A stretch of DNA of 64,000 bases from Musa acuminata AAA Group. Taxonomy: Eukaryota; Streptophyta; Magnoliopsida; Zingiberales; Musaceae. Shown one piece after another: positions 12,201 through 22,167 of the stretch. The stretch's first letter is position 1; the number at the start of each line of letters is the position of its first letter. Where the stretch lies: contig NC_088340.1 of assembly GCF_036884655.1 (NCBI RefSeq), positions 27,995,501-28,059,500 of the forward strand, given 5' to 3'. The notes beneath the pieces are model-generated. The model had not been told where the DNA came from and did no database searches. It was given only the letters and a program-made list of their open reading frames with translations. The translations under genes and the position numbers were made by a program.

Positions 12201-12452
12201 TTTCATGCAATGAGTTGAACTTTATATCTCAAACACAGAGAAAGTGACACTTCTCCTTTTTGTTGATGACAAAGGGGGAGAAGTATGATCATGTTATGTA
12301 TGATGACGTGTTGTAAATATTCATGATGAATATTTGCAATAACTTGAATTCGACTTGAATTCAAGGTTCTATCAATATGGTATATTGATAAGGGGAGTTT
12401 GTTTAAACTCTGGGAATTAAGGTTAACTCCGTCATCAAGTGGTTGTCATCAT
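9240..12452 (+). other. T2 AT-rich non-coding interior
   Basis: After about 15 leftover gag codons there is no supported frame. The region is very AT-rich, with many 'atcatgat'/'ttgaaaat' phrases. It includes the GCTAGC-type array (11620-12170), a PPT-like hairpin at about 12250-12285 (CTTCTCC...GGAGAAG) and palindromes before the PPT. The same order is seen in T1, T3, T4 and T5. Confidence 0.75.
11620..12170 (+). repeat. Degenerate 'GCTAGCTTGCA' repeat array
   Basis: About 15 imperfect units of 30-50 bp built on 'ttgctagcttgca', 'atcttgcacatctcaa' and 'agaagcaaaaattg'. Matching arrays lie in the same place in T1 (25500-25930), T3 (40330-41260), T4 (50490-51065, reversed) and T5 (58430-59000, reversed). 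Confidence 0.75.
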
Positions 12453-12467
12453 TAAAAAGGGAAAGAT
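12453..12467 (+). promoter_or_regulatory. T2 polypurine tract
   Basis: The purine run AAAAAGGGAAAGAT ends at the LTR start at 12468. It identifies the following LTR as the 3' LTR of a (now) plus-strand element. Confidence 0.8.
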
Positions 12468-13986
12468 TGTTAAATCTCGTATTTTGATGATGAAACCACT
12501 TGATATGTGTTTATGATTTAATCTATGTTTTGAGTGATGTAAGATGCTTCGATTAGGATGAGACAATTAAAGCAGGAAAATCATGTTGTGCTAGAGGAAC
12601 ATTACAGAAGATTGGACGTCGGGCCGGTGGATCGGTTGACGTATCGACAGAAGGCTTCGGGCCAAGAAGAGTGGGTATTGCACTAAGGATATTAGAGTTG
12701 CGGAGTCAACTGACCGATTGGGCAATAGGCCGCAAGAGAGGACGATGAACCGAAGAATCAGATGAAGCGTCGAGGGACCAATGACATGCCAGACAACTTG
12801 ATTAATTGCTTAGGAGTAATTTTCTAGATCAAACTTTTGTTTTACATGTGTAGGATTAACTATGATAGCTTGAAGACATAAAGCAAGTCTACCGGAGTCA
12901 AGTTCAATGGGCGTTTGAGAGTCCAAAGATTCGTCGGAGATGTTGCCAGAACCAACCAAGAAGAAATCGGGGACTTGTCGGAGTTTTCGGAAGTCCACCG
13001 AAGAGATCATCGAAGGTTTGCGGAGATCACCGAGAAGGCTCAACTACTCATTGAACTCGCCACAAGATCGGGGGCCTACTGGGAGTCCGCCGGAAGAAAT
13101 CCGAGGGTGTATCGGAAGATCACGGGAAGGAAACTCGACATGCCGGTTATAAGATCTGCTTAGGACTATGTCTTAACTTCATAGTTTGCATGTAATTAGG
13201 GTTAGGATTAAAAGTTAATCCTATAATCTAGTTAGGGGCCAATTGGGCCCGAATTTGGATTGGTTTGGGTCAAGTTTGGAGCCCAACTAGTGAGCTAGAA
13301 CAGTCTAAGTGGTGGCACTGCCCAGAACCCGAAGGATCAGGCGGTGGTACCGCTGGACTGGGCGGTGGCACTGCCAGTACACTGTTAGTGTCAGACACTG
13401 ACAGGCGATGGCACCGCCAGTATCGGGAACCCAAGAGAATTCAAAATTTAGAGCCCAAATTTGAATCCTCTTGGGGCCTATAAATACCCCTCAATTCTCA
13501 GCAGAGAACACAACCTTTGAGAAGTTAGAGATTGAGATAAAGCCTTAGCAAAATCTTTAGCAAGTCTTGTTTTCAATTGCTTGAGTGTTCACCTCCTTCT
13601 TTCTCTTTAAAAATCTATAAGAGTGTGAACCACTTATAAAAGGTTATATGAGGGGTATTTGTCCTTCCCCTTCAAAGTGATTTGCTAGTGGAAGTTGGGA
13701 GCCTCATCGAATAAGGCTTCGCAAGTAGATGTAGGTCATTTTGACCGAACCACTTTAAATTGGTGTGTTCCTTGAATGTGTGAGTGTTTACCTTTCTTAA
13801 ACCGTTATTTACATAGGAGCAAGTTTTTGATTTTTATCTCCTTACTTTACTCGAGCTACTTTCACCAAGTCATTCATTGTTGAATCAAAATCTCTACACA
13901 TTTACGAAATCGTTTTCAAACTTATGAGTTTTAATCCACTGCACTAATTCACCCTCCCCCCTCTTAGTGCCGCTCCGATCCTAACA
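12468..13986 (+). repeat. T2 3' LTR, 1519 bp
   Basis: TGTTAAATCTCG...CCTAACA. It contains the conserved family block, a short CACCGCC minisatellite (13310-13430), TATAAATA at 13479-13486 and the CACTAATTCAC-oligoC-TCTTAGTG end. It is shorter than its partner 5' LTR (about 1640 bp), for example by a 27-bp gap in the 'gggccgtggactcgggcatc' region. The flanking ATAAT (13987-13991) is the complement of ATTAT, close to ATTCT at 40153-40157, the other side of T2. Confidence 0.85.
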
Positions 13987-14929
13987 ATAATATCTTGATT
14001 CATGCATAAGAAATCTCAAGTTATAAATCTCAAAAAAATAAAATAAAGCTCATTCAAATTCAAATCATTAAATCATCAAAATTACTTTCAAGAGATTCAA
14101 AATGGCTAACAACTTTACCAATCTCTTAGTGAAAAAAATCAATAAGATAGAGAAAAGAAATTTTTAAGAAAAATGCTATTCTATTTTTAGTTATTTCAAT
14201 TCATGTGATTCATTTAATAGAAGCATGCCTTTTTCATTTATGCCAAATAAAAACTTGCATTAATGTTTAAAACTTAAAAAATACTTTCATTATGGCAAAG
14301 ATCGATAATCCATAAATCATAAAAATCATCATACATAATTTTAAAATATAAAACAATTGAACTTGATTTCAAATTATCATTACATTATTTCATCAAGTAT
14401 GATTTCATAATGTATTTTTAATCAAAATCATTTTGTTTGTTGTAGTAATGCATTTCCTTCTTTGCATCAATGATTCAATCATATCATAAGATATACAAAT
14501 CATAAATACAAAGTAATCATGTCATGAATAATATAAGATCAAAAGTGTGACACTTAATTCCAAAACATAAGATTTCAAATCATTATGCATCATTAAATCA
14601 TGAAGTATGATTTCATTAATCATAAAATATTTTTAAATGAAATCGAAAAGCAATACGAAAATCAATAAGATACACATTAATACTTCTTAAAAACATACAT
14701 CGGATTTATCTTAAGCATTAGATTTAAGTCTAACATTTTGTTCATTTATCATAAAGCATGTAATTTTCATGATCATTTTCAAAATTACTAGAAGGATAAG
14801 CATGATTCCTAAATTTTTATTTTTATTTTTATTACATCATGTAATTTTTTAAAAAAATTATACATAATTTTTCTAAACTAATTTAAGAACAACTCATGAA
14901 ATGCATCATGTAATTTCAAAATAAAGTAA
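13987..14929 (-). other. T3 interior, AT-rich, non-coding
   Basis: Non-coding stretch just downstream (minus) of the gag remnant. It has the same phrases as the other T elements after gag ('gaaattacatgatgc', 'catgctt...'). No frame is supported. Confidence 0.6.
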
Positions 14930-15824
14930 AGGAGTTTCGTTTGAATTGTTTACCTCATTTTCAAGAGTCATCAAAGCGAAGTTCATCGTTTCATCTTCAT
15001 CGGTTTGCTCCTCGTCATCGGATGAACTCAATTCATCCTAAGGTACTTCCTTCTTCTTTCGTTTATAGCAAGTAGTTACATTCTTTTTAAGTTTATTTTT
15101 ATTCTTTGATTCTTGTTTTAAATACTTTTTAAGCTTTATTGTGAGAAATTCTAAGTGCAAAATCCTTCCTTTTCTTTGGAAGGTAGTTCTCAAGCTCTTC
15201 ATGAGCGTTGCAAGTCATCTCATATGTCATTAGTGACTCGATAAGTTCTTCGAGAGGAAAGTTATTTAAATCTTTGGCCTTTTGAATGGTCGTTACTTTA
15301 GAGTCTCAATTTTTAGAAAGAGATAGCAGAATTTTATTCATTAGTTCAAGGTTTGAAAAAAATTTACAAGAGCTTTTAGACTATTGACGACATCAGTAAA
15401 ATAGGTTTACATGTCTCCAATAGTCTCACTTGGTCCTATTCGAAATAACTGAAAAATCATGCATCAAAATATTAATCTTCGAATTTTTAACTCTACTAAT
15501 GCCTTCGTGTGTGATTTCAAGAGTGCCCCAAATATCGAAAGTCATTTCGAAAGTATAAACCCGATTGAATTCATTTTTGTCTAAGGCGTAAAATAGAGCA
15601 TTCATAGCTCTAGTATTTAAAGAAAAAGTTTTCTTCTCTAAATCATTTCATTCGTTCATTAGAGTAGAAGACTTTTGAAAGCCGTTTTTAATAATATTCC
15701 ATAAATTTAAATCCATGTAAAGTAAGAAAACTCTCATCCGAGTTTTCCAATAAGTTTAGTCCATCCCATTGAATATGGTAGGAGGAACGATAGAAAAGCC
15801 ATCTTGAAATCCGAAAAGAGCCAT
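14930..15824 (-). pseudogene. T3 gag remnant
   Basis: The minus-strand ATG at 15824 starts 'MALFGFQDGFS', then 'YWKTRMRVFLL', 'DLNLWNII', 'LEKKTFSLN', 'RAMNALFYALDKNEFN' and 'EITHEGISRV', the copia Gag (UBN2-type) core. Later parts are recognisable ('LNNFPLEELIESLMTYEMT', 'CNAHEELENYLPK'), but at least eight stops and some shifts break it. The C-terminal part has no zinc knuckle. Gag would build the particle; this copy is inactive. Confidence 0.8.
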
Positions 15825-15860
15825 TACTCTTGGGTGCTAAACCAAATAAGAAATAACAAG

Positions 15861-15872
15861 GCTTTGATACCA
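15861..15872 (-). promoter_or_regulatory. T3 primer-binding site
   Basis: The minus strand reads TGGTATCAAAGC, one mismatch to the initiator tRNA-Met site, next to the LTR end at 15875. Confidence 0.75.
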
Positions 15873-15874
15873 AT

Positions 15875-16387
15875 TGTTAGTAATGCGTCGGCACTAAACG
15901 CGGGGGGGGGGGGGGGAGGGGGGGAGGCGGGGGTGAATTAGTACAACGGTAAAATTACCGGTTTAAAAATTCTTTGTACGATAAAAATTAATTTCGATGA
16001 AAATCATTTCATAAAGATATTAACTTGAAAGAGTTTGGGAGCATACTAAAAGCAGTAAGAAAGTACAGTGGTTTGCAGTAAAGGTAAATTGCTCAAATAG
16101 AAATACAAACCATTTTATAGTGGTTCGGTCATCGTGACCTACATCCACTCCACCGATTCCTCTTCCGTCAAGGTCACTAGCATCCAATAACGGTCTTACT
16201 TCTATAGGCAAAGACCAACTACCTTTTTACAACTCTATTCTTCTTTTAATAGGCTTAGGAGAGAACCTTTATAAGTTTCACACCTCTCTTAGAATGAACT
16301 CTAAACTCTAAGAGGTGGTGGGGAACACTCAACACTTTTCAAGCTTTTTCAACTCTATTTCATTAAGGATTCTTTCCCCCTTTCTAC
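15875..16387 (-). repeat. T3 5' LTR, terminal 513 bp, truncated by S1
   Basis: It starts in plus view at TGTTAG (15875), with the CACTAA/oligo-G tract (15895-15935, the longest impure G run in the window) and the U5 region with 'gaccgaaccac'-type sequence. It ends where the S1 LTR begins at 16388. The rest would lie beyond the S1 3' LTR, off-window to the left. Confidence 0.75.
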
Positions 16388-17877
16388 TGTTGAATCTCGA
16401 AATTTGATGATGACGTCAATTGTCATTTGTTATCTAATCCATATGTTGAGATAAGTGTGTAGGATTAACTACGATGAAAGTAAGACATGCAGCAGGAGTT
16501 GCGTCGGAGTCAAGACTATGATCACGTTGGGAGTTCGAGAGCTCGACGGAAGTTCGGACGGTCGTCGGAGGTTCTGCGGGAATAAATCCGAGAAGTCCAG
16601 GAGCTTGCCAAAAGATGCTCGTCGGAACTCACCAAGTGGATCGTCGCAAGTCTAGGAGTTTGTCGGAAGTCTGTTGGAGCATCGCCGAAGGTTCGTCGGA
16701 TGTTCACCGGAAGTTCGCCGGAAGCTCGCCGGAAGAAGCGATTTACACACCGGAGCAAGTTGCAGTAAATGTCTTAAGAAAATCATAGTTAGCATGATGA
16801 TTAAGTTAGAAATGGGAGGTGATCCCATTAACTTAATCTTGGGGCAATTGGGCCCTTGAAAGACCCAAATTGGGCCAAATGGATCAGCCGATTCGGACCC
16901 AGATTACTTGGCCAAAGGTGGCACCGCTTGGGTCGGCGGTGGCACCGCCCAAGGCTCAGTCTCCAAGCTCTGGCTGGGCGGTGCAACTGCCCCAGTCAGG
17001 TGGTGGCACCGCCCGAGCTCAGTCTCCGAGCTCTGGCAGGAGGTGCAACCGCCTCTGATAGGAGGTGGCACTGCCCAAAGGCTCAGTCTTCGAGCTCTGC
17101 CAGGCGGTGCAACCGCCAGACCCCGGAATTTCGGGAATTGATAATTTTGAGCTCGGAATTCAAACTGGTTTGGGGCCTATAAATACCCCACTCTTTCAGC
17201 AATGAAAGAGCAACCAAAACCACCGAAATCCTGATCTTACTCTGTGATTTTTAGAGCTCAAAAGTGTTGTATGAGTTAAAAGTTCTTCTCTCTCTTTTCT
17301 TCCAAGTTCTGATCTTTCAAGAGAGGAGAGAAAATTCTGTAAGGGTTGTCCCCTAAGCCCGTTAAAAGGAGTGAAACTGTAAAAGGGTGGTTGACCTTCA
17401 CCTATTGAAGGAAGGCCTCTAGTGGACGTCGGTGACCTCGTCGCTGGAGGAAGCCAGAAGTGGATGTAGGTCAAGATTGACCGAACCACTCTAAAATCAC
17501 GGTGCTCTCTGGTTTGCATTTACTTTAAGCATATTATCTTTACTGCGAACCTCCTCAATAGCTTACTACCTTCTACGAATTTACGATCGTGTTTCATAGT
17601 TCAGAATTTTTCGAATCGGTGTTTAGACGTAAATCAGTTTTATCATACGAACATCATATTTCAATTTGCGCTTACATTCTGATTTCCATCATAACTGCAA
17701 ACTGCCCTTATAGGTTCACTTTAACTGAATCTTGCTTGATCACAAGTTAAAGTGATTTATGAATCGACTTTTCTACCGAAATTGCTCTTATCGTACGAAT
17801 GTAGTTTTAATCGTCGAAAGTTTTCCGCTGCACTAATTCATCCTCCCCCCCCCCCCTTAGTGCTCTTGATCCTAACA
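16388..17877 (+). repeat. S1 5' LTR, 1490 bp
   Basis: TGTTGAATCTCG at 16388 and CCTAACA at 17871-17877, followed by a PBS. It holds the minisatellite (16915-17120), TATAAATA at 17178-17185 and the CACTAATTCATCC-oligoC-CTTAGTG end. It is clearly related to the gag-only element LTRs but shorter, lacking the TTAGACG array. Confidence 0.88.
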
Positions 17878-17879
17878 AT

Positions 17880-17891
17880 TGGTATCAGAGC
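17880..17891 (+). promoter_or_regulatory. S1 primer-binding site, initiator tRNA-Met
   Basis: TGGTATCAGAGC two bases after the LTR end. Confidence 0.9.
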
Positions 17892-17927
17892 AGTGTTAAC
17901 TCTCAAATGGATTAAATCCCAAGAGAG

Positions 17928-19511
17928 ATGGCATACGTCGGAAATCAAGAGGGCCATTCTATTACATGTCCACCCATGTTCAATGGGACAGACTACACCT
18001 ATTGGAAGACCCGAATGAGGATCTTCCTTATTTCAATGGATTTTGAACTTTGGAATCTTGTCGAAAATGGATTTTCAAAGTCTTCTCTTCCAATGATCGA
18101 TTGGAATGAATTGGAGAAGAAGACTTTCACTCTTAATGCAAAGGCTATGAATGCCTTATTTTGTACGCTTGATAAAAATGAGTTTAATCGTGTTTCGGTT
18201 TATGAAACCGCGTTTGATATTTGGCATACACTCGAAGTGACTCATGAAGGCACAAGTAGAGTGAAAGAGTCAAAAATCAATCTTTTGATACACTCTTTTG
18301 AACTTTTCCGAATGAAACCGAGCGAGACTATTGGCAACATGTACACCCATTTCACGGATGTCGTCAATGGTCTAAAAGGACTCAACAAAAGTTTTTTGGA
18401 TTTTGAGCTCGTGAATAAGATTCTAAGATCCCTTCCTAAGAGTTGGGACCCTAAAGTCACTGCTATTCAAGAGGCTAAAGATTTAAACAACTTCCCTCTT
18501 GAAGAACTAATCGGGTCACTAATGACCTATGAAATGACATGCAAGGCTCATGAAGAACAAGAAGACATCCTTCCAAAGAACAGGAAGGATATGGCACTTA
18601 GAACTTTAGATGACCACTTGAGAGAAAACTCAAGTGATGAGAACTGTGACGATGACTTGGCACTTCTAACAAGGAAATTCAAAAAATTCTTTAAGAGAAA
18701 CAAGTTTAAAAATGACACAAAAAATAAACTTGAACCCAAAAAGGACCAAGTTATTTACTATGAGTGCAAAAAGCCAGGACACTATAAGAGTGATTGTCCC
18801 TAAGCCAAGAAGAGAACATCAAAGAAGAAGGCGCTCAAAGCAACATGGGATGACTCGAGCGCGTTCGAAGAAGATGAGTCCAACACCGAGCAAGTTGCTC
18901 ATTATGCCTTAATGGCTATCGGAGAGGAGGTAACAAATTTAATTGATGCAGATTTATCATTTGATGAGTTATTAAATGCCTTCCATGACTTATTTGATGA
19001 ATGCAAGATTATTAGTAGAAAATACAAATTGCTAGAAAAGGAGCATGATAGTCTTACTTGTAATTTTGATAAGTTAAAAACTGAATATCATGATAGTTTA
19101 GGTTCTTGTATAAAATGCCATGATCTAGAAACTGTCCAAAAGGAAAACTTGCTACTTAAGAACACCTTGAAGAAATTCGAGGTTGGTAGCAAGTCTTTGA
19201 ACATGATCCTTACAAACAAGGGTCACGTTCCCAAAAGAAGTGGAATCGGATTTGTGAGAAATCCTCACCAAAATCCAACCACCTTCATAAAAAGCCCTAT
19301 CCTACATGTTCGACACCAAAGCAAATGCAACTTTTGTTGCAAGCATGGACACAAAACGCATTATTGTCCATTCAAGAAAATTAGTCTGAACAAATTAATT
19401 TGGGTTCCTAAAGGAACCATGATAAACTCTATGCAACATGACAAACAATGTAGATCAGTTTTTGAGGCTCCCAAAAGTAAATGGGTACCTAAAAATTATC
19501 CTTTCTTGTAG
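17928..19511 (+). pseudogene. S1 gag with two zinc knuckles, nonsense-mutated
   Basis: The ATG at 17928 opens 'MAYVGNQEGHS'. The UBN2-type Gag core ('YWKTRMRIFLISMD', 'NAKAMNALFCTLDKNEFN', 'VTHEGTSRVKESK', 'MYTHFTDVVNGLKGL') fills residues 25-200. A CCHC knuckle follows near residue 280 ('YYECKKPGHYKSDC'), but its first Cys is Tyr. A TAA at 18801-18803 cuts the frame, which continues in register through an acidic region to a second CCHC (about 19327-19370, 'CNFCCKHGHKTHYC') and a TAG at 19509. Gag forms the particle and the knuckles bind RNA. The first stop and the lost Cys make this copy inactive. The gag-only T elements lack the knuckle region entirely. Confidence 0.88.
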
Positions 19512-21027
19512 AGACATACACCATCACAAGCTAGGAGCAAGAGATGGTACCTTGATAGTGGATGCTCAAGGCATATGACCAGAGATCCATCTCAATTCTC
19601 TAAGCTCACTAGCATAGACGAAGGCTATGTCACTTTCGGAGACAACAACAAGGGTAAAATCATTGGCAAAGGAACCATAGGTAACAAATCCAACTTCTTT
19701 ATTGAAGATGTTTTGTTAGTTGATGGTTTAAAACATAACCTCTTGAGTATTAGTCAATTATGTGATAAAGGATAAATCGTCAAATTCGAATCTAATGCTT
19801 GCATCATTGAAAAACCACACAAAAACACATCTATGATTGCATTAAAATAGAATAACGTATACACCATTAACATCAATGATCTTTGCAATAAAGTATGTTT
19901 CTCAGTTTTGAATGAGGATGCTTGGTTTTGGCATAGGAGATTAGGTCATGCTAGCATGAAACTAATCACTCAAATATCATCCAAAGAACTTGTACGAGGA
20001 ATTCCTCACATCAAGTTCATCAAAGATAATGTGTGTGATGCTTGTCAATTAGGAAAACAAATTAAGAGTAGTTTCAAATCTAAGAATCAAATAAGCACAT
20101 CTAGGCCCTTACAATTGATACATATGGACTTCTTCGGACCAATCTCTACATCAAACCTAGGAGGTAGCAAATATGCCTTCGTCATTGTAGATGACTATAG
20201 TAGATACACATGGACTTATTTCTTGAAACACAAAAATGAATGCTTTAGATATTTCACCAAGTTTTGCAAACTTGTTCAAAATGAAAAGGGTTTTATTATT
20301 TCATCAATTTGAAGTGATCACGGTGGTGAATTTCAAAACCATGATTTCCAAGAATTTTGTGAATCTAATGGATACAACCACAACTTCTCTACTCCAAGAA
20401 ATCCTCAACAAAATGGAGTAGTAGAAAGAAAGAATAGAAATTTATAAGAAATGACAAGAACCATGTTGAATGAATATAGCCTACCCAAATATTTTTGGGC
20501 CGAAGCTGTAAACACTGCGTGCTATATTCTGAATAGCGTTTTAGTAAGACCCTTACTCACCAAAACTCCCTATGAGTTGTGGAACAATAAAAAACCCAAT
20601 ATTTCATATTTTAAAGTTTTTGAGTGTAAGTGTTTTATCTTGAATGAAAAAGATGCCTTAGGAAAATTTGATGCTAAATCCAATGAAGGAATTTTTCTTG
20701 GTTATTCTTCGGTTTCTAAAGCTTTTCGTATCTTCAATAAAAGGACTTTAATTATAGAAGAATCCATTCATGTTGTTTTCAATGAGATTTCTGAAATAAA
20801 GAAAAATGACTTTGATGATGATGTTAATTTCAATTCTTTGAATTTAAATCAAACCCCTTCTCCAACTAGCAACTTGGATGCATCTACTTTCAAAACATCC
20901 TTACCCAAGGATTAGAAGTATGTAGATGTTTATCCTAAGGAGCTAATCCTAGGAGACATCTAAGGGGGTTCAAACACGTTCATCTCTTAAAAATTTTTGT
21001 GCCAACACCGCTTTTCTCTCCCAAATT
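19512..21027 (+). pseudogene. S1 protease-integrase, nonsense-mutated
   Basis: In the same frame as gag: protease 'WYLDSGCSRHMTRD' (about 19540-19580), GAG-pre-integrase 'WFWHRRLGHASMKL' with the integrase zinc-binding 'CDACQLGKQ', then catalytic Asp in 'IHMDFFGP' and 'SDHGGEF' and Glu in 'NGVVERKNR', the D,D,E set of copia integrase. Stops lie at 19773 (TAA), about 19848 (TAG), 20310 (TGA), about 20445 (TAA) and 20913 (TAG). A frameshift follows before 'GVQTRSSLKN'. After 'AFLSQI' at 21027 the pol sequence ends at the inversion breakpoint. Confidence 0.88.
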
Positions 21028-21047
21028 TGGTTCATCTCTTAAAAATT
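21028..21047 (+). other. Filler DNA at the right inversion breakpoint
   Basis: GTTCATCTCTTAAAAATT at 21030-21047 is an exact copy of 20978-20995, 52 bases upstream. It sits between the pol sequence and the LTR tail, as templated insertion during end joining would leave. Confidence 0.7.
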
Positions 21048-21083
21048 CACCCCCCCCCCCTCTTAGTGCTCTCGATCCTAACA
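21044..21083 (+). repeat. T1 5' LTR, terminal 40 bp
   Basis: AATTCAC, a run of about 13 C, TCTTAGTGCTCTCGATCCTAACA, directly followed by a PBS. It completes the LTR body at 7169-9234 apart from about 91 bp, judged against 29399-29489 of the T1 3' LTR. Confidence 0.85.
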
Positions 21084-21085
21084 AT

Positions 21086-21097
21086 TGGTATCAGAGC
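21086..21097 (+). promoter_or_regulatory. T1 primer-binding site
   Basis: TGGTATCAGAGC two bases after the LTR end; initiator tRNA-Met type. Confidence 0.9.
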
Positions 21098-21133
21098 GGG
21101 GTATTTCTCATTTCGGATTTACACCCGAGAGAA

Positions 21134-22048
21134 ATGGCTCTTCAAGAGGGCTTTTCGGTCTTTCGTCCACCGTTCTTTAATGGATTGGACTACACTTATT
21201 GGAAAACTCGAATGAGAGTTTTCTTGATTTCTCTAAATCTGGATTTATGGAATATCGTTGAAAACAGTTTTCAACTTCCCTCTAAACCGATGAACGAATG
21301 GTCGGATTTAGAGAAGAAGTATTTTTCTTTAAACGCAAAGGCTATGAATGCCTTATTTTGCGCTTTGGACAAAAATGAGTTCAATCGGGTTTCTTTGTGA
21401 GAAACAACTTTCGATATTTGGCGCACTCTTGAAATCACGCACGAGGGAACTAGTAGAGTCAAAGACTCGAAAGTTAATATTTTACTGCATGATTTCAAGC
21501 TTTTTCATATGAAACCAAGCGAAACTGTTGTTGACATGTACACCCGTTTTACGGATGTCGTCAATGGTTTAAAATCACTTGGTAAAAGCTTTTCGGATTT
21601 TGAACTCGTTAACAAAGTTTTGCGCTCACTTTCTAAAACTTGGGATTCAAAAGTAACTGCTATTCAAGAATCGAAAAACTTGAACCAATTTCCACTTGAA
21701 GTACTAATTGGTTCATTGATCACATATGAAATGACGTGCAATGCACGTGAAGAACTTGAGAACCACCTTCCAAAGAACAGGAAGGATTTGGGACATAGAA
21801 CATTTGAAGACCACTCGAGCATAAGCTCAAGTGATGGTGAACTTAAACTACAAATAAAACAAAAATTAAAAAGTAAAAAGAATGGAACTACTTGCTTTGA
21901 ACGCAAGAAGAAGAACAAAAATTGGGATGAATCGAACTCCTCTGAAGACGAGGAGAAAATCAACAAAGGCGAGGTGGCAAACTACGCCTTTACGCCTTTC
22001 GACGATGAGGTAATCAAAATGCCTTTAATTTACTTTGAAATTACATGA
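21134..22048 (+). pseudogene. T1 gag, knuckle-less, one premature stop
   Basis: The ATG at 21134 begins 'MALQEGFSVFRPPFFNG'. It carries the copia UBN2-type core ('YWKTRMRVFLISLNLDLW', 'NAKAMNALFCALDKNEFN', 'MYTRFTDVVNGLKSL', 'LIGSLITYEMTCNA'). One TGA at 21398-21400 (likely from CGA) splits an otherwise open 304-codon frame ending at 22048. The C-terminus goes from the Lys-rich 'KQKLKSKKNGT' through 'CFERKKKNKNWDES' to 'VIKMPLIYFEIT'. The CCHC knuckle of S1 is not there. The role would be particle assembly with pol supplied by another element. Confidence 0.88.
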
Positions 22049-22167
22049 TGCTTTTCATAAAGCATTTCTCCTTTTTTAATTTTCTTGAAAATTGCATGTA
22101 TAATAATTTTATAATGAAAATACAAACAATTAGGAATCATGCTTATCATTCTAGTAATTTTGAAAAT

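Larger units (their letters stand above)
9235..13986 (+). mobile_element. T2 (3' half): gag-only SIRE-like element, inverted piece
   Basis: It starts with the last codons of a gag ('...VIEIPLIF', compare 'VIKMPLIYFEIT' in T1 and T5), followed by 3.2 kb of AT-rich non-coding DNA, a PPT and a 3' LTR. No pol is present. The 5' half of the same element (gag start, PBS, 5' LTR) is on the minus strand at 29528-31846 plus 39927-40152. The split arises from T1 inserting into gag at ACCTC and then from the inversion. Confidence 0.82.
13987..16387 (-). mobile_element. T3 (5' half): gag-only SIRE-like element, inverted piece
   Basis: Minus-strand order: partial 5' LTR, PBS, decayed gag, AT-rich interior. 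The interior stops at the T2 boundary (13987) and resumes on the plus strand at 40153-41534 with a 3' LTR at 41535-43314. The 5' LTR is cut at 16387/16388 by S1. This is the oldest-looking gag copy, with many stops. Confidence 0.78.
16388..21027 (+). mobile_element. S1 (5' half): SIRE/Maximus-like copia element, inverted piece
   Basis: 5' LTR, PBS, gag, protease and integrase in one plus-strand frame with stops, ending in the pol linker at 'AFLSQI' (21027). Its continuation ('QIEP' onward, RT and RNase H) is on the minus strand at 7168 and below. TCTAC (16383-16387) should be one copy of the target duplication; the other is off-window. Confidence 0.85.
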
